Of a stretch of 64,000 nucleotides of DNA, positions 35,512-45,405 are shown piece by piece. The DNA is from Capronia americana (lineage: Eukaryota; Ascomycota; Eurotiomycetes; Chaetothyriales; Herpotrichiellaceae). The position numbers were made by a program, and so were the translations under genes. Where the stretch lies: contig JADWQD010000021.1 in assembly GCA_016110215.1 (NCBI GenBank), forward strand, positions 310,001-374,000. Reading direction: 5' to 3'. Within the stretch, counting starts at the first letter, position 1, and every line of letters begins with the position of its first letter. The notes under the pieces are model-generated. The model saw only the letters and a program-made list of their open reading frames with translations. It had not been told where the DNA came from and ran no database searches.

Positions 35512-36005
35512 TTACTTGCCGCCAAACCAGCTGCTGATGCCGCTCTTCGCCTTTGCAGCCTTTTCTTCCACAGTCTTGTCAAACTTGTCAATGGCACTGT
35601 TGATCTCTTTTCCCGTCTTCTGGCTCAGGTCCTTCGCTCTAGCTTCGGCATCGGAGAGTTTGCTTTTGGCGTCGGCCGACTGCGTCGTCAGCATAGAGAC
35701 TCGAATAGTCGGCTCTGGAACTTACAGCTTGGTCAAACTTATTGCTGGCTTGGTTTGCCAGTGCTTCCCCCTCTTTCTTGGCTTCCTTTTCTCTACCAGG
35801 CAATTCGTTCTTTATCTGAGAGGAGACCTTGGAGGCATCGGCTGTTCGTCACTTCAGTAGAGGTTGAGAATACGGACTGCGGTCTCCGCATACCTTCGAA
35901 TTTCTTTTGAGCAACCTTGGGGTCTCCTCCGGCGTTGTAGAGGTAATACCCGACGCCACCGGCGGCAGCCACACCAAGAAGAGTGAATGCTCGATTCGAT
36001 GACAT
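35512..36005 (-). CDS. Small calcofluor-white-hypersensitive-like membrane protein
   Basis: Three exons (35894-36005, 35726-35841, 35512-35679) with introns of 52 and 46 bases give 131 residues. It opens MSSNRAFTLLGVAAAGGVGY, a short glycine-rich membrane helix. The conserved Y-N-A-G-G-D-P-K-V-A-Q-K-K-F-E block follows, then an amphipathic helix rich in A, K, E and D, and the C-terminus is AKAKSGISSWFGGK. This exact plan is shared by the small fungal proteins annotated as calcofluor white hypersensitive. They are thought to influence cell-wall integrity, and a mitochondrial or ER membrane location is plausible; neither is shown here. All splice phases agree. The first intron begins with the strong donor gtatgc and the second with gtaagt. 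Confidence 0.85.
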
Positions 36006-36590
36006 GATGGAGGGTTTGGACGTGAAGTGGTTCCGGAAGGGTAGATGTGTGGAACTGAATCGCTCAATGTTGACTGAAGGGCCAGGGCAGCTTGTACCAA
36101 AGGAAGAGGAAGTCAAGAGCTAGAGCAACGGTAAAGGTGACCTCGGCGTTCAATCACGAATGGAAGTGGAATGATTGCACCGTGCGAGAAGCTCCTCGAA
36201 TGTCCAGCTTGCATGCATGCATGGGTGCCCTTCGTCCTTCAGCAGTGACATCATTGGAGGCATCCAAAATCAAGATGCAAGATGCGGGGTGAACAAGCCA
36301 CCAGCCACAAAGCCATGATGGGAAGAAGCCTGTGGTGCCTGCGCCTGCGGCGACGTAAACACTGGGAATGCACACAGCGCCCCGTTCGTTTCCACCATCC
36401 CGTTTCTATCGCATTTTCTTTAAACGATTCGCTTTTGTTACGTGCTCATTAATGACGCTGCAGCCCTTGGCTCGAACTGCTCTCCGGCGCAAATTTAATT
36501 GTCAGTCGGGCAGCTCCTAATCCTTACTTCCAGCTTCCAGCTGAGAAACCTTGCGTCCTCCATTCGTGTCCAGTCTCGACCGCTAGAGGC
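36006..36590. other. Divergent promoter region
   Basis: This stretch of about 585 bases lies between divergent genes (small CWH-type protein and dysferlin-domain protein). It contains a tgcatgcatgcatg run near 36205. No coding exon is seen. Confidence 0.5.
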
Positions 36591-38258
36591 ATGTCCGAAA
36601 ATGTCTCCACGATCCTGACTCGCATCACGCATGACGGTCCGGCTGATCCTTCTGACCATGAAATCTCCCTTGTCGACACCACTGACCCCGGGAACGAGGC
36701 CAGGTCTCGGAATGAGCCCCGATCTAGCTCTCCCAGTGCAAGCGCCAAAGAGTTAGCCAGGAAGGGGACTAGAGATTCCTTGAAGAGTCAATTCACACGA
36801 CGAAAATATGCCAAGTATCAGCAGGAACGTTATGGCTCCAAGACGGGCAGCGTGACCACGGCGGCAGAATCCTCCTCGAAGCCAGCGTCTATACAACAAG
36901 CACAAGAAGTTGGAGCTGAACCCGGGACGCAAACGGTCGACTTCGCACCTGAGGAACCAATCACGGTGCCGATCGAGAGGGGACGTAAGAGTGCGGACAA
37001 CAGAAGACGCGAGTCAAAAAGGCTCAAAGAGGAAGTCTCAGAGATCGATATTCTGTACGAGAACCAACGCGGATCCTTCTTCTGTGGCATTCCTCTCTAC
37101 TCGCATTCTTCTCTCCTACCTATCGACCCTAGCCCCTGGACGAACAAGGACTTCAAGGATTCACCAGTAGATATTACGAATGCGCAGGTACCGGATCCAA
37201 GCTGGGGATGGGCGTGGAAGAACTGGTATGTCGATATGAGCCACGACGTGGACGAGGAAGGTTGGGAATATTCCTTCGCCTTTGGGCGGAACTGGGTCTG
37301 GCATGGCACGCATCCTTGGTTCCACTCGTTCGTGAGACGGAGAAGATGGCTGAGGAAGCGAGTCAAACAGAATCTGGAAAGCAGACGGGGGAGGCCTGGG
37401 AGCATGGGGGAGGCGCACAACCTGACTGGCGATTACTTCACAATCCATTCGAAGCGCGATCGTAGTCCGATCGATGCTGTAGATGGCACCGCTAAAACCG
37501 CTAGGCCATCGAGCTTCATCAGCTTCCCCAGTACTATCGATATCGATGAACTGCCGGAGGACATTAAGGACATCGCAAGCCTTCTTACGGCGCTCAAGTT
37601 CTCGAAGATCGACCGGGAGAAGATTGAGGTCGTCAAGAAGTTTGTCAAGCAGGGTGGAGAGGAGTTGGCATATCTGAAGGACCACATTCCCTATATCATG
37701 TCCTTCCTCGTCTTCCAGAATTCCAGAACACAGCTTCTCTCCTATCTTAAGAAGACAGCAAACCAAGCGCGCCAACACCGACAGGGCCACGAAGATGAGG
37801 AAAAGCCAGAGAGCGACGCGGAAAGTCGTCGGATTGACAATCTCCTGGCCGCAGTTGATGCAGCGGATGCAGAGATCGGTGGGCTTGAGTATTGGAGTGA
37901 TCGGAAGCATGTCTTGAAGAACAACGACGGTGAGAGCGTGACAATACAAAACATCACAACAATATTCGATCAGCCCGCGCTGAAACCGAATATCGAGGAC
38001 GACCCCGTGGCGGAGATCAAAGGTATATCAGAAAAGGCTGACATTCCTGACGAAAGCACGGAGTCCGCATTCAAGTCTCCGCGGCGCCCATCAGCATCGC
38101 ATGGGCAGGAAGAGACAAACGAGAAGGTGGATGAACCGCCGAAACGGGAGGACAAGGGCAAAGGCCGGGCATACGATAGCGAAGATGATCAGATCGAGCA
38201 AGACTCGAACCCCCGGTTAGGATCGGATGAAGTCTATGTTCCTGATGCCGAGGACTAG
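36591..38258 (+). CDS. Dysferlin-domain (peroxin/ferlin, Mug65/Spo73-like) protein
   Basis: This single exon of 555 residues starts MSENVSTILTRITHDGPADP. A disordered S/P/E-rich leader of about 150 residues precedes a dysferlin module: the N-part around ENQRGSFFCGIPLYSHSSLL and DPSPWT (residues 157-184), then DPSWGWAWKNWYVDM, and the C-part DEEGWEYSFAFG..W..HPWFHSFVRRRRWLRKRV (221-258), with the tryptophans and arginines that define DysFN/DysFC. A helical region follows (LPEDIKDIASLLTALKFSKIDREK), then an acidic, disordered tail. Yeast relatives (Spo73, Mug65, Pex30-type proteins) act at ER, peroxisome or prospore membranes, but this protein shows no clear transmembrane helix. Its role is probably at a membrane contact or in membrane shaping; that is inference. 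Confidence 0.85.
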   Translation: MSENVSTILTRITHDGPADPSDHEISLVDTTDPGNEARSRNEPRSSSPSASAKELARKGTRDSLKSQFTRRKYAKYQQERYGSKTGSVTTAAESSSKPASIQQAQEVGAEPGTQTVDFAPEEPITVPIERGRKSADNRRRESKRLKEEVSEIDILYENQRGSFFCGIPLYSHSSLLPIDPSPWTNKDFKDSPVDITNAQVPDPSWGWAWKNWYVDMSHDVDEEGWEYSFAFGRNWVWHGTHPWFHSFVRRRRWLRKRVKQNLESRRGRPGSMGEAHNLTGDYFTIHSKRDRSPIDAVDGTAKTARPSSFISFPSTIDIDELPEDIKDIASLLTALKFSKIDREKIEVVKKFVKQGGEELAYLKDHIPYIMSFLVFQNSRTQLLSYLKKTANQARQHRQGHEDEEKPESDAESRRIDNLLAAVDAADAEIGGLEYWSDRKHVLKNNDGESVTIQNITTIFDQPALKPNIEDDPVAEIKGISEKADIPDESTESAFKSPRRPSASHGQEETNEKVDEPPKREDKGKGRAYDSEDDQIEQDSNPRLGSDEVYVPDAED

Positions 38259-38646
38259 TGGTCTGGAAATGGGAAATGCATTGTTAGTTAGCGTAGGCGT
38301 TGAGAGGTAATCTGTGCACGAGTCGGAAATCATTTGCGTTGGTCCGAGAATGAACAGGCGTGTCTCGTCCTCAGATTAATGGGTGGCTGGCGAGGCTGGG
38401 AACTGGCAATATAGCCATATCGGGTTAGGCCAGACACGGTCGCGTAGCCGACGCGATTTCTGCAGATCTCAAGCATTGAACTTCGAAGTGCTTCAATAAC
38501 GTGAACCCGTCCCACCAGTGATATTTGGGCTGATCCTTGAGCTGCTTGTTCTTTTCACTCTTCTTATAGTACTATCGTCTGCTGCAGTCGCGAGTTCTGG
38601 TGTTTGAGTACTCATTTGTGGTCGCGCCTTCCGTCCGACGCCCGCC
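38259..38646. other. CDT1 promoter region
   Basis: These 388 bases lie between the dysferlin-domain gene and CDT1. The region includes an inverted pair of ACGCGA boxes at 38440-38456, listed separately. Confidence 0.5.
38440..38456. promoter_or_regulatory. MCB-like inverted dyad upstream of CDT1
   Basis: TCGCGT, five bases, then ACGCGA forms a perfect inverted repeat 191 bases upstream of the CDT1 start codon. ACGCG is the core of the MCB element bound by MBF in yeasts, and fission-yeast cdt1 is an MBF target in late G1. Binding here is inferred from this match and position only. Confidence 0.5.
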
Positions 38647-40140
38647 ATGGCTCCTTCCGTTCGTGGAACTTCAAGTCGAGTCAGCAAACGACAAGCCAGC
38701 ATTCGCACCAATGCCAAAGTTTCGAAAGCCATCAAGAATCATCCGACCGTGAAGGAGGAATTGGGAGAGGTTGCCCTCAAACAAGTGGTCATTTCCAAGA
38801 AATCTGTCAAACAAACGGGCAAGCACGTTCCCAAGCGAAAACGCGATGAAGTCGAGGACGAGAGCGAAACAGAAGCGGTGAATGCGCAGGTCAGCTCCGT
38901 CAACGGGAAGAAGGTCTGAAGCATCGCCGTCCAACCTACGCACATACTGACAATGACCAAGGCCAAAGTGCAACTCCCAACGCCTCCTTCCAGCCAAAGA
39001 CAGAGTCCCGTTGACCTTGAACTCTCTCCGACGATCAGTTTCCGCCAGCTTTCGCTCGAATCCGAGGATGCTCCTCAGGCGCAGCAAGAGCTTCCACCGG
39101 TATTGCAAGACTTTGTGGCCTTACACGCTGCGTTCCTCAAAGCCTTTTCACTCCACATCGTTCATAATGGTCAATCGGCGCCGGCCAATCTTGACAGCCT
39201 CATGAGCTCTGTCACGCGACTATGGAAGAAGCACACGGTCGCTAACGAAGACATACAACGCATCCTGGCTATCTATGAATTGGACGTCACAACGCACTTT
39301 AGTGGCCGGCTCCTCAAACACCAGGAAGGACCATTCAAGTTGACAAAAACCGGCAGTGACTACGTTCGTTGCAATGTCGAGTACGTGGGCTGGGGGAGCA
39401 ACCGAGCCGCAAGTTCACGTTGGGACGAGTACAACTTGCAGCAGCTGTTTGAAGCTGAGATTGAGGGCCTCTGGATTTCATCTCGGAAGAACCCAACTTG
39501 CTGGGTGCACGGCGAGGTTCGCAACTTCCCCAAACTGGACTTTGCGGTTGGGTTTCAAACCCAGGCACGGAAAGCGAAGGCTGAAGCTGCTCGAAGGGAG
39601 ATCTTGGGGCTCTCTACTCAAGCACAGAATCGGCGGGGCGCACAGTTTGCGGCCCAGTCAATCAAGGATACCGAAAATGCAGAAGTCCCGAAACCGGGAA
39701 CCGTCAAAGATCGAACTCTCTCTCTGCTGGATCGCGTCAGAGCCAAAGCGGCCGCCAGTGCATCTGCGGCTTCGCAATCTCCTGAGGCAGTCCTTCGCAC
39801 GTATGCCGTGGGCCGCATCTCTGAAGTGGTCGAGATCCTCCGTATGAAGCAGCAAAGAAAGCTGAGCTCGACCTTCGTCTCATCCGTCCACTCGAGTCCA
39901 AGCAAAGTTCGCTCCAAAGTGTCATTCAGCATGAACCAGTTGATCAGCGATATCAAAGACAGCTTGAGGATCCCTCTTGGAGATGCGGAAATTAGGATGT
40001 GCTTCAAGATCCTCGAGCTTGAGGTCCCTGGGATGTGGCTATCGACCCACGCTTTCGGAGCTGTTCAAAGTGTTATTCTGAATGGGCCTGGTCTGAGTGG
40101 CTTCGAGGTTAAGAAGATGCTCGATGAGGGAACGTGTTGA
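38647..40140 (+). CDS. CDT1: DNA replication licensing factor Cdt1
   Basis: Exons 38647-38913 and 38962-40140 join across a 48-base intron (gtctga..ccaag) in phase 0, giving 481 residues from MAPSVRGTSSRVSKRQ. The first 110 residues are basic and disordered with a TPPSSQ patch, suited to cell-cycle phosphorylation. The middle winged-helix domain spans about LPPVLQDFVALHAAFLKAFS to the VGWG and SRWDEYNLQQLF region and corresponds to the geminin-binding-type fold. The C-terminal MCM-binding winged helix is at MNQLISDIKDSLRIPLGDAE through the end. Cdt1 loads MCM helicase at origins with ORC and Cdc6 in G1. An MCB-like dyad lies in its promoter. The second intron-spanning segment has clear homology, so I treat both exons as one gene. 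Confidence 0.85.
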
Positions 40141-41102
40141 AAAGCGGTTAATATATGTTGGACATCGAGACAGGCCGTGTCCCAGGAGGAGAGGCAGGAG
40201 CCGCGCGAAATCAAAAGACGGTCTATGTTTGACCCTGCTGCGTTCAGCGTTGCCATCGAGCGCTTGTACATTTCCTGTCTTCTTGCTTGATGGAATGGAG
40301 GGGAGTCGGGATTGGGAAAGACAAGCAATCCTGTATCATCTGGCCGAATAAAGTAGCTTCAAGCGCCGGATTCGGTCGCTATCGCACGTCGAGTGATCAA
40401 AAAGAATGACAACGTGACAACAAACTTGAGAGTAGCTGTACCCTGGTCCTTCCATGACCGGTCTTTGATTGCGGCCGTGTCTACGAGTGTCCTTTGCTCT
40501 TCTCTACCACACCCTGTTTGTACACCCTACCTGCTCACGCCCAATCATCTCTTCTATACATATTCTGAGCCCTAGCCTTCACCCGGGTTTCGGTTGCTCT
40601 TGCCGCATACATGATGGTAAGCAATCATGTCTCGCCTGTTGGCACTAATTTACAATTGGGCTGGCCTCGTGTGAGCCCCGTTCTGGGTGACGATGAGCGG
40701 TGCCTTTTGACCGAGATGCTCGTTCCTCTGAAGTTCCATCAGAGCATCTCCCCAATCCTCGCCGTCCATAGCCTCATGCGGCGATAGTCTCAGCACAATT
40801 CTCATGAAAGATAAGAGTAATCACGGCCTCCCACGTCTGCATTTAGACGAGGCCATGTCATCGAAGGGCGGCGGAGATCTCCAATTCGAAATGCGAGGCT
40901 AGTGGTTGCATCCCTCTTACATGGACAAATACTCTCCATGGGCACCTCAGGTTAAGATTTTGGGTCTGTGGCACAGGTATTCGTGCTACTATTGTCTTGC
41001 AAAGTGGGCGCATATTACGGTTGATCATTGCAGAAGGGAGAGAGAGAGAGAACGTTCCATCCCGTCCGAGAGTTTCAACGTCATTGTCCCCGGCACTTCG
41101 AC
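40141..41102. other. Intergenic region with short GA repeat
   Basis: This 960-base stretch upstream of the hydroxyacid oxidase holds a (GA)7 tract near 41038-41051, about 50 bases before the start codon, and no supported exon. Confidence 0.5.
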
Positions 41103-42343
41103 ATGTCTGGGGGAGCACCGGTGCTCATCCCCACGAATGGCGTGAAGGACGCCGACCCGATCGTCCTGTGTATGGAGGACATCAAGGCCATCGCAGATGC
41201 AAAGCTCCACGACGTCGCGAGAGGTAGGTCCGCATAAACACAAAACACCTTTCCAGACTCGAAACGAGGCAGCTCGCTCACCACGCTTCTCAATCCGGTT
41301 GTGTATCAGACTTCTACAACTCCGGCTCCACCTACCAAATCACCATCAATGAGAACAGCTCCGCGTTCAACAAGTTTCGGCTGCGGTCTCGCGTTCTTGT
41401 CGATGTCTCAAAGCTCAGCACACAGACTACCTGTCTGGGGGGTACCGTCAAGTTCCCGCTCGGTATATCCCCCGCTGGGCTCCAGGCCATGGCCCATGCC
41501 GACGGTGAGCTGGCAACATCCCGCGCATGCGCGAGCGTCGGCGTCAACATGGCAATCTCCAGCTTCGCGAACTACAGCGTCGAAGAGGTCACTGCCGCCA
41601 GTGCGGGTAAGATCAGCCACGCCATGCAGCTGTACACCATGAAGGACCGCGCCCTGCAGGAACGGATCATCAAACGCGCCGAGGCCGCGGGCTGCAAGGC
41701 CATTTTCCTGACGGCCGACTCCCCTGTGCTGGGGGTGCGCTACAACGAGTGGCGCAACGACTTCCGCACGCCCGAGGGCCTCTCGTTCCCCATGATAGAG
41801 TGGACGAGCGAGAGCATCCGCCAGCAGACCCACGACAGCGGGTTCACCAAGTTCAATGACGACTCGCACAACTGGGCCCGGGAGGTCGCGTGGCTGAGGG
41901 AGCGGACCAAGATGCAGATCTGGATCAAAGGCATCGTGACGGCCGAGGACACGGAGCTGGCGATCCAGCATGGGTGCGATGGCATTTTGGTCAGCAATCA
42001 CGGAGGCAGGCAGTTGGACGGCGTGCCCGCGACGATCGACGCGTTGGTCGAATGCGTGGATGCCGCGAAGGGGAGGATCCCCATCCACATGGACGGAGGG
42101 GTCAGGAAGGGGACCGACATCTTCGTTGCATTGGCCCTGGGGGCGGAGTGTGTCTGGGTCGGCAGGCCCGCGCTCTGGGGGCTGGCGTACAATGGCCAGA
42201 AAGGCGTCGAGAAGATGCTGGAGATGTTGTACGAGGACTTCAGACGGTGCATGGCCCTCTGTGGCTGCAACAGCGTCAAGGACATCAAGAGAAGCTGTCT
42301 GAGCAGAATGGGACTGGACGGGGTACTCAGGCGGATGGAATAG
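41103..42343 (+). CDS. FMN-dependent (S)-2-hydroxyacid oxidase (glycolate/lactate oxidase family)
   Basis: Exon 1 (41103-41223) encodes MSGGAPVLIPTNGVKDADP and ends in the family's DVARG; an 86-base intron leads to exon 2 (41310-42343), which resumes DFYNSGSTYQITINENSSAF. Total length is 384 residues, normal for the family. Diagnostic elements are all present: the QLYTMKDR loop with the active-site tyrosine, LTADSPVLGVR, the FMN-binding lysine in WIKGIVTAEDTELA, the signature SNHGGRQLDG with catalytic His and Arg, and the phosphate-binding MDGGVRKGTDIFVALALGA..VGRP. It oxidises a 2-hydroxyacid to a 2-oxoacid with H2O2. There is no terminal peroxisomal tripeptide (it ends RRME). The coding region is noticeably GC-rich and supports long antisense frames, which are shadows. 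The exact substrate is unresolved. Confidence 0.92.
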
Positions 42344-44045
42344 AGCCAACTGATCGAAGAGACGTCCTCGCCATGGGCAAGTCCAGATGGTCTACATGCA
42401 GAGCATCAGTATGTAGGCTCAGTATTTCTTTACACCCACTACTGTGATGATACTGTAGTTTACTCTTTCTCTGTACTCTTTACCGGGGTGACTTGCAACC
42501 CCCCTTGTCGGCTTCGATAACGCCCCGAATCGGATTCCGCCTCTTGCCGGGCAAAGATGCTCACCCGTCACAGCCTTGAGTGAAGCTAGGGAGTACCTCA
42601 TACCGACAAGACGAGCCCCAAGGAAAGTGATGTGCGGCAGGAGAAGAACCGCACCGTAACACGATAGTCGTTGTACCAATGGATTACAGGTTCAGCCTCG
42701 CCTCGGCCGCTGTCGGTCTTGCCTGCAATGGATCCTATTGTAGCAGGGCCATCCATGCCACATTGCGGACACATGAAACACCGAACGCTTCACACGCACC
42801 CCTTGGTCATGCTCTCTCCGGAGAGTTCGACTACTCACTCGTGCGAGACACGATACAAAATCGGAATAACCAACAAGTGCAGACACGAATATTCGAATTG
42901 GGCTTTTCGGCTCCTTTGTTCATTAGGTATTATAGTATTAGATTACCACGGTCGTTCTGTCATCCTTTGTCTCTGCACAACATCTTGAACCAGCGTGCGC
43001 CCTCGTCTGAGTCGACTTGTCCCGTGACGGAGCCTGATTGATCAGCTTGTGTGGAGGTCCGTTGCCCTTTGCACAGAATAAGCGCCAGCCACTTGCATGA
43101 CTTCGTGCCTCTAAGCAACAAAGTTTACTCGGACACATCCCGTCGCCAAAAATGTGGCTGGGGTTGGACCATGTTTGGAGAAGGCTGGGAACATTGTGTG
43201 GAGTCCGAACTGTGCCCATTGACAAGGGTGGCCTTGAGCTGAACGTCATCAACTCCTGCGCAACCGCTCACTTATCCAGTCCAGACGTTCCAATCCTGAA
43301 TGTTCATTCGATGCTCAAATGCTTCGCGTCTCACCCATCTCTATCACAATCGAAGCGGCCCAGGCACCTCCAGGTCGCAGGTCGAATCCATGCCCGAAAC
43401 CCGACAAGTAACTCCCAAACTTCCTCGTGCTTGCTCTTTCTTGGTCGCTGTACTGAACAAAGCGAATGGCATATCGGTCGTAAGTCTCGATATCAGTGTT
43501 GTACAAGGGGGTATGTAAAGCGAATGTAGTGTCTCAATCCAGGCGGTAAACAGTAGCCGCTGGTTATCAAACAGATCTTGGGGAAACCGGAAGTCCAGGT
43601 TTCCTGGTTCAAAGCGAACCTCGCAGCAACAATGTGCCAACCCCAGTTGTATGCTGAATTCCATAATCAAAAATGGTGGGACTTCCGCATTGACGCCTCC
43701 TCAAAGGCACACCCAACCATAACAAAAGATCAATTGAAAATTTCGTCTAGGGCAAGGTTAGGTCGATTCTGATCCCAGTTCAAGTCGGCCTGATTGTAAT
43801 TCGGGCGAACCGAAGTGGGGGGCGAGGCCAGGTATTCGAAGCAACACTTGCGGGATCGGAACTCCAGTAGAGTTTTGTCGATTATAATGACTTGGTAGCC
43901 AGTGGTTTTATGTGCTCAGCTCAGCATGGCGCATCGCTCCTATGCGGTCGCTTGGATCGTTATGAAAACGCCGGACAAGTTATGCCGAGTATGCGTCGAT
44001 GGGAAATCGTGAGTTCGTCGTGTTATGTCGGTCAGTTTAGTATCC
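42344..44045. other. Long intergenic stretch, nothing recognised
   Basis: This 1.7 kb separates the 3' ends of the hydroxyacid oxidase and AUR1. I read both strands and found only short frames with no domain, no repeats and no tRNA-like T-loop with matching stems. Confidence 0.45.
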
Positions 44046-45405
44046 TCATCTTTCATGGTTGGAATATGCTTCTGTCCATGGCCTGGGGCTCTCCTCAGTC
44101 GGGCTCAAGGAGCCAGATGAGATAGAAGAAGAAGAGCCGATCGTCCATTCGTCACTGTCGGGATCGGAACCGTGCAGCCCGGCAATGCCGTAACTGTAGT
44201 CATTTTGAGTTTCGCCGACTTCAATGAAATCGTAGTCCCATCTGTATCGCTTGTCGGGCTGGAGTCGCGGCAGGAATCTAGCCTTTGCAAAGTAGAAGAT
44301 AGTGCCAGCCATCAAGCTGCCAGCGACCAGATCAACCGCGTAGTGGTGTGACAGGTACATTGTTGACCACCACAACCAAGCAGCATAGAAAGCCCACAAG
44401 GGTGTGAATCGCGGGAATATATGGCTCATGAACAAAGCCAGGAGGGTTGAACTGGCAGCATGAAGCGACGGAAATGCGCCAAACACCATAGGAGAGGCAG
44501 TGAATCCCGAGGTATACATGTCGAACCCAAGCAGGGCATCGATGCGCGCCAGTCCGGCCGGTGAACCCTTCATCGAATAATTCGCAGGAGCCAAACCATA
44601 CATGTTCTCATACCATGGGGCGGAGCACGGGAATAGGACTTGGATCATGACCCCGGCGAGGTTCATGTAGCCGAAGGTGAACCCGAAGACGGGTAGGGTT
44701 GAAGGCGGCCCGAAGATGAAAATGACGGCCGCTACCACGAAAGGGCCGCCGAAGTGACCCAGCCCGTAGGGAAACCATGCCAACAGATCCAACGCAGTGT
44801 TCTTGTGAGCAGAGAGGATGTTGCTCAAATTAGCGCCGTAGAGGATGTTCTCGAGAGCAGGGAGGACTTTGACCCAGATCGGAGGTCGCCACTCAGAGGG
44901 AATAAACCTGTCAAAGAGAACATTAGGCCCTGGTCTTGCGAAGCAGAACTGTGCGACTCGTCGCAGAACCAAGCAATTTCCAGAATAGAACTTACCTGCA
45001 GGCGTAGAAGAAAATGAGGTACGCGGCTATGGGCGTAAAGGGTCGGAAGAACTGTCGTGTGATGGGAAATATAAACGAGGAGAGGAGGAGTGTAGCGACC
45101 GCCGTCTTGACCAGGGGACCAGGATATTCAATAATGCTGAGCGAGAAGATGCCCACTACCGCCAAAAATAGCCACTGTCCGTCGTAGATGGTCCACCTGT
45201 GGTTCTGTAGAGATCGTAGTGTGTCTGCAGGAGAGAAAGACGTCTTCAAGGCAGATATCGAAGAAGCAGGCGAAGTGCGATTTCGCAGCTTTGATCGTAG
45301 CCTGCGGCGAAGCCTATGTGGTACCAACAGCTGTAATGACTTCCATGGTATCTGTATCTGCTGCTTCTTTTCGGCGTCCTTCCAGGACGGAAGAGCGGCC
45401 TGCAT
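44046..45405 (-). CDS. AUR1: Inositol phosphorylceramide synthase, catalytic subunit
   Basis: Exon 1 (44996-45405) and exon 2 (44046-44907) join across an 88-base intron (gtaagt..gacag) to 423 residues from MQAALPSWKDAEKKQQIQ. Several hydrophobic helices are interrupted by the family's FIPSEWRPPIWVKVLPALE motif at the splice junction. The PAP2-type catalytic motifs are present: FGAFPSLHAASS (His near residue 286) and LSHHYAVDLVAG (His near 325, Asp near 329). The acidic serine-rich tail faces the cytosol. The enzyme moves phosphoinositol from phosphatidylinositol to ceramide in the Golgi, an essential fungal step and the target of aureobasidin A. The start is the first in-frame ATG; an open, hydrophobic in-frame extension without ATG lies upstream. 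Confidence 0.95.

Noticed and set aside
37161..37949. 262-codon minus-strand frame opposite the dysferlin-domain gene
   Set aside because: Shadow frame; the sense strand carries the recognisable DysF motifs.
41408..42349. 313-codon open frame on the minus strand opposite the hydroxyacid oxidase
   Set aside because: It mirrors the GC-rich codons of the sense gene, has proline/histidine/arginine-rich shadow composition, and shows no domain.
43370..43400. Sequence GGTCGAATCC resembling a tRNA T-loop
   Set aside because: No matching acceptor, D or anticodon stems could be folded around it.
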